A DNA stretch of 64,000 nt, taken from the NCBI GenBank assembly GCA_007922225.1, contig ML680037.1, positions 4,384,876 to 4,448,875 on the forward strand, in the 5' to 3' direction. This DNA is from Emydura subglobosa. Its lineage: Eukaryota > Chordata > Testudines > Chelidae. Below are positions 58,330 through 64,000 of the stretch, piece by piece. A program made the translations under genes and the position numbers. Under the pieces are notes generated by a model. The model was not told where the DNA came from and did no database searches. It saw nothing but the letters and a program-made list of their open reading frames with translations. Each line of letters opens with the position of its first letter. Within the stretch, counting starts at the first letter, position 1.

Positions 58330-60720
58330 GAGTTACACAAATTGAAGGTGTGTATCTCCTTACCCATATAGAGACTCACTCATCCAGATCAATTTCTTTG
58401 TCCAAATCCCTCTCCCATTTTTTCATCTGGGTGTTTGTTTTATCAACATCTTTTTCAATCAGAATTGTATATATCTTAGGGCAGGTCTACACTACCGCTT
58501 AAGTTCATTTAACTTATGTCGCTGAGGGGTGTGAAAAAGTGATGCAAGTTATGTCGGTGGGAAACCGTCTCCCACCAACATAGCTTCCATCTCTTGCGGA
58601 GGTAGAATATTTAGGCCAACGGGAGAGCACTGTCCCGTCGGCATACAGCATCTTCACCAGGCACAGTGCAGTTGCACCAATGTAGTGCTTCTAGTATAGA
58701 TCTGCCCATAGAAATTAAACTTTTTGTTCCAGTTTGCTCCTGAGTTACCTCCTCCAATGTGGCTAAATGTCTAGATAGAGTCGTCTTATATTCATATTTC
58801 TCAATAAAATGTTTGACTTGTAAAGATTGAAATACGGGATCTTTATATTTACATTATTACGTACCTCTTGGTATGAATTCAGATTAGGACCAAGGAACAA
58901 CTGTTCGAATTGAGTAATCTTAGCTCTTACACTCAATGAATAAGCACTCTGATAATCAGGAATTTATTCCAAGGAAATATTAATTAAAGTGGGTAAGGGA
59001 GAGGCTGTTGGCAACAAGAAATTTTAAAAAATTGTCCAAAGTTGCTCAGATAGGTTCGATGAATGGATGATTTTTTTTTATTATTATTATTTTACTGACC
59101 TACATGTCTTTGTATCCCAACAATTATTATGAATATCTACATTTGTTCTCCAGTCTTCAAGTTTCACCCAATGTTTGGATGGTCTGTTGTTAATCCAATT
59201 GATCACATCTTTTAATTGTGATACATAACAATAATAAGCCAAATTAAGGAAAGCTTATTCACCAATTAAGTGCACATACCTCAGTGCTTCAAAATATTAG
59301 AGTGGAACTGTGGAGTCTCAGTAGCAATTCCATAGTTAAGGGTTTAAGACTTTTTCGTAAAGCTAAATTTTATACCATCTGTCCTCTAACTGCCATCAAA
59401 AAAGTGTCTTTCCACTTAAAATTTTCCACAATAGGTGACTTTTCTCCAATTAATATATACATTTTGGAATGTTTGTGATAACTCTAAAGTCAAACTTACT
59501 TCAGGATAAAAGATATGGGTCTCCTGCTATTTTATTGTTAACTTTGTTTACAATATAAATCAGAACAGTTTAACAATAGTTATACCCATTAAGTATAGTG
59601 TATCCACGGTGAGTAAAATATCCAGGGTGCTATGCAACCCAGATTCCATTTAACTAACTCCCTTTATCATTATAACAAGCAGGGTGTAATGTCCATTAGT
59701 TATTTTGTAATGTCTTTGTCTTAGCCCATACACTAATCTTGTTTTTCTGGATCTGGATGATTTCTTTTGCTCTCATGTCTGTCCTGTTATCCTGATAACA
59801 CATCTTTTTGAGCTGTTCTGGCTCTCTTTGATCTCACTGATTCCCTGTGATTTCTTGGTGACCTGTAGGACCAATCCCTCTGATCCCAAGCAGATGGTTT
59901 TTGAACCGATTCGCCTATTCCCATGTCCGTAAATACCTGTTTCTCTTTTGGTCTGAGATAGACAGACATACATCTGTCCTTCCATTTCAAGGACAGTTTA
60001 AATGGGAACCCCCATTTGTGCATTAGATTGTTCTTTCTAAGAATTGTGGTCACCTGATTTAGTTCTGTTCCCTTTCTAAGGGCTGAGGTTGACAGATCTC
60101 AGAAAATGTATGTGGGCAGGTAAAGAATCATCAGTGGTTCAGCTCTCTTCCTCCTTGTCCCTTTTCACTACTATCAAGACAATGATAAACTACTGAGGTC
60201 AATCACATCTCTTTGTCTGGCGCCTGCTGGAGACCTGGGGAAAAGGGACATGTGAGCCCCCTCACATGACTGCAGTTGTTATTGCCCAATTTTAATGTGT
60301 CATGGAAAATGTCATCCAACATTTCTCTCAGATTTCTCCCTTCAGTCTCCTCTGGAATATCTTTTAATCCTTACGTTATTCCTGCCTTCTCTATTTTTCA
60401 TGTCCTCCAGTTTTAATTCTATTTCTTTCTCTCTCTCTCTCTTTTTCCCCCTCCCCCCCCCAATTTGGATTATTTCATCTAGATTAGTAGTGCTGTTTGA
60501 TGATTCATTTAATCCTGTTTCTACAGCTCATATTTTTCCATTAATTTAATTTGTATATTTTTAATTTAAACCTGGAACTCTTCCCTCATCTCCTTATTCA
60601 TCTTTTTAATTTCTAACAGCAGGTTCCTCAGGAGGTCCGGCTTAGTGACTGGTGCTTCTCCACACATCTTCAAAATTTGCTTGTTGGAGGGACAATTACT
60701 CTTTTTTGTGGCTCTGTCTT
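58330..60720 (-). mobile_element. L1/Tx1-type LINE, antisense, internally deleted
   Basis: Read on the minus strand, 60720-59740 carries an ORF1-like region: a polar N-terminal part, KLEDMKNREGRNN (the L1 ORF1 ...NRSRRNN... motif) with a frameshift before IPEETEGRNLREML, then RKNNLMHKWGFPFKLSLKWK, as in the ORF1p C-terminal domain. 59300-58330 carries C-terminal ORF2-like pieces: QLKDVINWINNRPSKHW, EEVTQEQTGTKSLIS and MKKWERDLDKEIDLDEW. The intervening endonuclease and reverse transcriptase are absent, so the copy has a large internal deletion. Stops and frameshifts make it inactive. A Harbinger-like MITE (58479-58707) interrupts it. L1 versus Tx1 is not resolved. Confidence 0.7.
58479..58707. 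mobile_element. Harbinger-like MITE, 229 bp, inside the LINE
   Basis: Ends gggcaggtctacactac and ctagtatagatctgccc are inverted repeats (14/17). Flanks TTA and ATA suggest an old 3-bp duplication. LINE sequence continues on both sides. Confidence 0.7.
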
Positions 60721-60733
60721 TGTTTGGGGGTTG

Positions 60734-61029
60734 TGACAAAGCTCTTCCTCTACCTCGGTGGGTCCAGCGCTTCCTTCTAGCAGTAGGTCAGGGAAATGCT
60801 TCACCCTTTAGTGTTCTTCCACCCTCTAGAGGTGGGGGAGGGTAATACAGCCTCTCTGTGATGGCTGCTCCCTGCTGGCTCCCAGTCCTGTCTCTGATTG
60901 GCTCTAGATGTGTCAATTAACCTGGAGTAACCCCTGCTCAGCTACCAGGGTAAAAGGAACTTGCTGAGCCTGGGTCTGGTATATTGGCCTTCTAGCACTC
61001 TCTGGTAGCCATCTAGTCTGACCCTGTCA
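60734..61029 (-). mobile_element. LTR-like block, possible solo LTR
   Basis: Begins tgtgacaaagctcttcctc and ends gaccctgtca, so it is bounded by TG...CA and read on the minus strand starts TGACAGGGTC. A TAAAAGG-like or CCTTTTACC TATA region lies near 60950. It resembles a common turtle LTR. No clean target duplication was found, and it directly abuts the ORF1 end of the LINE, so it could be its 5' region. Confidence 0.4.
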
Positions 61030-61700
61030 TAGGGTGAAAGGCAAACAGCTCTTTGTGGTGGAGAATTTCTTTCTTTCCCAGACATTTGGATCCTCTTTTC
61101 TGGCTGGCTGGCTGGCTTGCTTGCTTGCTTGTTCGGCCTCTCTTATGATGGCCACTGTCACACTTCCCTTATGTTGGTCTGACCTTTCCAAAATGGCAAC
61201 TGATACACTTCCTCTCCAGTCACAATAGTACAATTTGAATTAATTAATTAAAGCAAATATCACACTCAGCCACTGACTCTTTACAAGATAATGAGGGTCC
61301 AGTTCAACATCTCCAAGCTTTCATATGTTCTGTAGGTTCATGGCACTGGAGTCTGTTGCTGGATTTTCTCCCCCAGAAGGTGCTCTCTGGGATTGGGATC
61401 TGCCAGCTCTCTTCAGCCTTCTTTTTTTTGTTTTCAAAACTGGCTCCATGGTGGTTATTCACATTTAGGGCACAGATTTGTGGATTCAGGTTTGCCTTAG
61501 CCCTCTTATCTTCTTAAATTGCTTTCACTTATCCCCCTTTATTGCAGAGAGCTGGATTAAGCCATTTTCTTGTTGCTGGATTAGCCACACCCACAAACCA
61601 GCTCTCTTTTTTGGCACAGCAACATTAGCAACCTGAATCCCTGAGAAACCGGCTTGACCCCAGGACATCAAATAGGCATGGATTAGCCAGGGCTTTAAGA
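61030..61700. other. Flank between LTR-like block and hAT element
   Basis: Holds a (TGGC)n/(TTGC)n tract at 61101-61132 and otherwise no recognised gene or element. It may include the 5' UTR of the antisense LINE. Confidence 0.35.
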
Positions 61701-61709
61701 GTTAATACA

Positions 61710-61857
61710 CAGTTCTTAATTTGTGCCCGGGCTTGCCAGGGCTGAATCCCAGCAGTTCAAAGCCCCAGCACCTCGCGGCTTGCCACGTCAGTTATGAAAG
61801 TTTAAAATATATATATGCTTGAGTCCCGGCACCTCTTTCATTACAAATTAAGCACTG
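61710..61857. mobile_element. hAT-like MITE, 148 bp
   Basis: Ends cagttcttaatttgt and acaaattaagcactg (14/15 complementary), perfect 8-bp duplications ttaataca at 61702-61709 and 61858-61865. Confidence 0.85.
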
Positions 61858-62154
61858 TTAATACATAAAGAGTGCAACTCATTATTTGAATGAATGGCAA
61901 AGGCTGGGGACTTTTTTATGTTATTGTAAAAGAAGTTAGTTTAACATTATGAATGCAATAATACGTTTCCAACAGAGAACTCCTGCCTTTACCATGCTTT
62001 GAAATGCAGAGCTGAAATCATTGGATCGTCTGCTTTAAGTAGAATGGTAGCTCTTATTTACTACGTTGGTAGTCTCATTAATTCCTATATCTCTGTACAG
62101 TTGTAATGCGCTGCCAAATGGATAATGAGTCCTTGCCCTGAATAGCTTATATTC

Positions 62155-62340
62155 TAAATGTAGCATGGGCCAGTTGATACAGCACTGAACTGTGTGCTAG
62201 GAGACTTAGTTCTGCTCCAAGTTCTGCCATTAATTTACTGTGTGACTTTGGGGAAGTCATCTAACCACTCTGCTCTTAGATTTCCTCATCTATAAAATGG
62301 AGATAATGCTTACCTATGCTTTTTGGATGTTTTGCGATCT
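62155..62340 (+). mobile_element. MIR-like tRNA-derived SINE
   Basis: The core reads gacttagttctgctccaagt, tctgccattaatttactgtg, tgactttggggaagtcatct, aaccactctgctc and cctcatctataaaatggaga, the classic MIR/CORE-SINE sequence in sense orientation. Confidence 0.8.
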
Positions 62341-62455
62341 ATGGCTGACAAACACTGAATGGCTTTTTGTTAATCTTAATGGCACAATAATAGATTCACG
62401 GGACTGCCCTCTCTTGAAGAAATAACAGGGGCTTTTTTGTAATTGTTTAATGCTT

Positions 62456-63485
62456 TTATAAGAACAGTCATACTGGATCAGACCAATGGTTCATCTAGCC
62501 TAATATCCTGTCTTCCGACAGTAGCCATTGCAAGGTGCTTCAGAGGGAATGAACAGAACACGTAATCATCAAGTGATCCATCCCATCAGCCATTCCTAGC
62601 CTCTGGCAAACAGCAATCCCTGCCTATACTGGAATAGCCATTGATGGAACTATCCTCCATGAACTTATCTAGTTCTTTTTCAAACCCCATTATAGTCTTG
62701 GCCTTCACAAATATCCTCTGTCAAGGAGTTTCACAGGTTGACTGTGCATTGTGTGAAGAAATACTTCCTTTTGTTCATTTTAAACCTGCTGACTATTAAT
62801 TTTATTTGGTGACCCCTAGTTCTTGTGTTATGAGAAGGAGTAAATTACACTTCCTTATTTACTTTCTCCACACCAGTCATGATTTTATAGACCGCTATCT
62901 CATCCCCCTTAGTCATCTCTTTCCCAAGCTGAAAAGTCCCAGTCGTCTTAATCTCTCCTCCATATGGAAGCTTTTCCATACCTCTAATCATTTTACTTGT
63001 CCTTTTCTATACCTTTTCCAATTCCAATATCTTTTTGAGAAGGGGAGACTAGATCTGCACACAGTATTCAAGATGTGGGCATACCATGGATTTATAAAGA
63101 AGCGATATGATATTTTCTGTCTTATTATCTCTCTCTTTCCTAATGATTCCCAACATTCTGTTAGCTGTTTTGACTGCACATTGATTGGATGTTTGAGAGA
63201 ACTATCTACAGCGACTCCAAGATCTTTCTTGAGTGCTAACAGTTAATTTAAACCCTATAATTTTATATGTATAGTTGGGATTATGTTTTCCAGTGTGCAT
63301 TACTTTGCATTTATCAATATTAAATTTCATCTGCCATTTTGTTCCCCAGTCACCCAGTTATGTAAGATCCCTTTGTAACTCTTCATAGTCTGCTTTAGAC
63401 TTACCTATCTTGAACAGTTTTGTATCATCTGCAAATTTTGCCACCTCACTGTTTACTCCTTTTTCAAGATTATTTATGAATATGT
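62456..63485 (-). mobile_element. CR1 LINE 3' kilobase, antisense
   Basis: The longest CR1 here. On the + strand it runs from gaacagtcatactggatcag (reverse complement of the CR1 3' UTR) to tcatctgcaaattttgccac (coding region). The minus strand around 63350-63300 encodes GDWGTKWQMKFN-like CR1 ORF2 sequence and, further on, LEYCVQIWSPLLKKDIGI, with several stops afterwards. 5'-truncated. The 146-codon + strand frame at 62806-63246 is its antisense shadow. Confidence 0.88.
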
Positions 63486-64000
63486 AAACATATATAGTAA
63501 ACTTCTAAATTAAAGTATTACAAATTATGGTATTTTTCTTTGATAGCTGATGCTTTTGTCTGTGCATAGAGAAGAATTGGAATTTTTATTTAATTTAAAA
63601 ACAAAACAAACAAACAAAAGGAAAATTCCTAGAATCAAAGTTTTGATTTCATTTATTTGTGCCACCTGAATTTCACCTGACCCTGACTATTACAGTGCAG
63701 TGCTAAGTATGCCCATAATCTCCAACAATATAACTCCTGTATGCTTGATTTAACTGTCTGGTGGTAAGAGGCAAGAAAACCTGAAGCTACATTTTTAGGG
63801 AATGAAATCACAGTAATCTTTTCAAGAACAATTGTTTCATCTGCTTGTAAAAATTAAAACTAATAGGTCATTAACCGTGTGAATTATATAACAGCCTTGT
63901 GTTCAGAGGTGTGTGCACAAACATGGTCTGTAATTAGGCATGGGTAACTTGCTCACAGATGTCAATATCAAAATTAACTGCTATTTTAAAGTTGTGTTTT

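Noticed and set aside
62806..63246. 146-codon plus-strand ORF
   Set aside because: Antisense shadow of the CR1 LINE.

Overview
The window is nuclear DNA of a vertebrate, most likely a turtle (another reptile is less likely). The basis is one intron-rich vertebrate gene in a background of CR1 LINEs, hAT- and Harbinger-like miniature DNA transposons, MIR-like SINEs and long dinucleotide repeats. The species call is an inference from these repeat families. There is no operon structure, no CRISPR array, and no tRNA or rRNA that I could recognise.

The only gene I can support is ZDHHC11, a four-pass membrane palmitoyltransferase of the DHHC family, on the + strand. Seven coding exons (33280-33501, 42560-42738, 43597-43698, 46885-47009, 48693-48848, 54095-54216, 54645-54737) join in phase to 999 nt, or 332 codons plus stop. 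A CpG island at about 3170-4120 is the likely promoter and non-coding first exon, which gives a first intron of about 29 kb. A further exon-like block at 56195-56253 has good splice sites and could replace the last exon, so the gene may have alternative 3' ends and may run past the window.

Layout: 1-3169 is upstream flank with an unexplained minus-strand ORF behind a TATA box. 3170-4120 is the CpG island. 4121-33279 is the presumed intron 1, with hAT elements, a CR1, an LTR retroelement with gag zinc knuckles and no visible pol, a (TG)n tract with a 10-N gap, and a palindromic repeat with a 12-bp target duplication. 33280-54737 is the coding part, with a GC-rich hAT element and three Harbinger-like elements in its introns. 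54738-64000 is 3' flank or further intron, with an antisense L1/Tx1-type LINE split by a MITE, an LTR-like block, a small hAT, a MIR-like SINE and a long antisense CR1. Nothing points to a novel multi-gene system. The items most worth checking are the alternative ends of ZDHHC11, the gag-only LTR element with its coiled-coil ORF, and the GC-rich hAT element.
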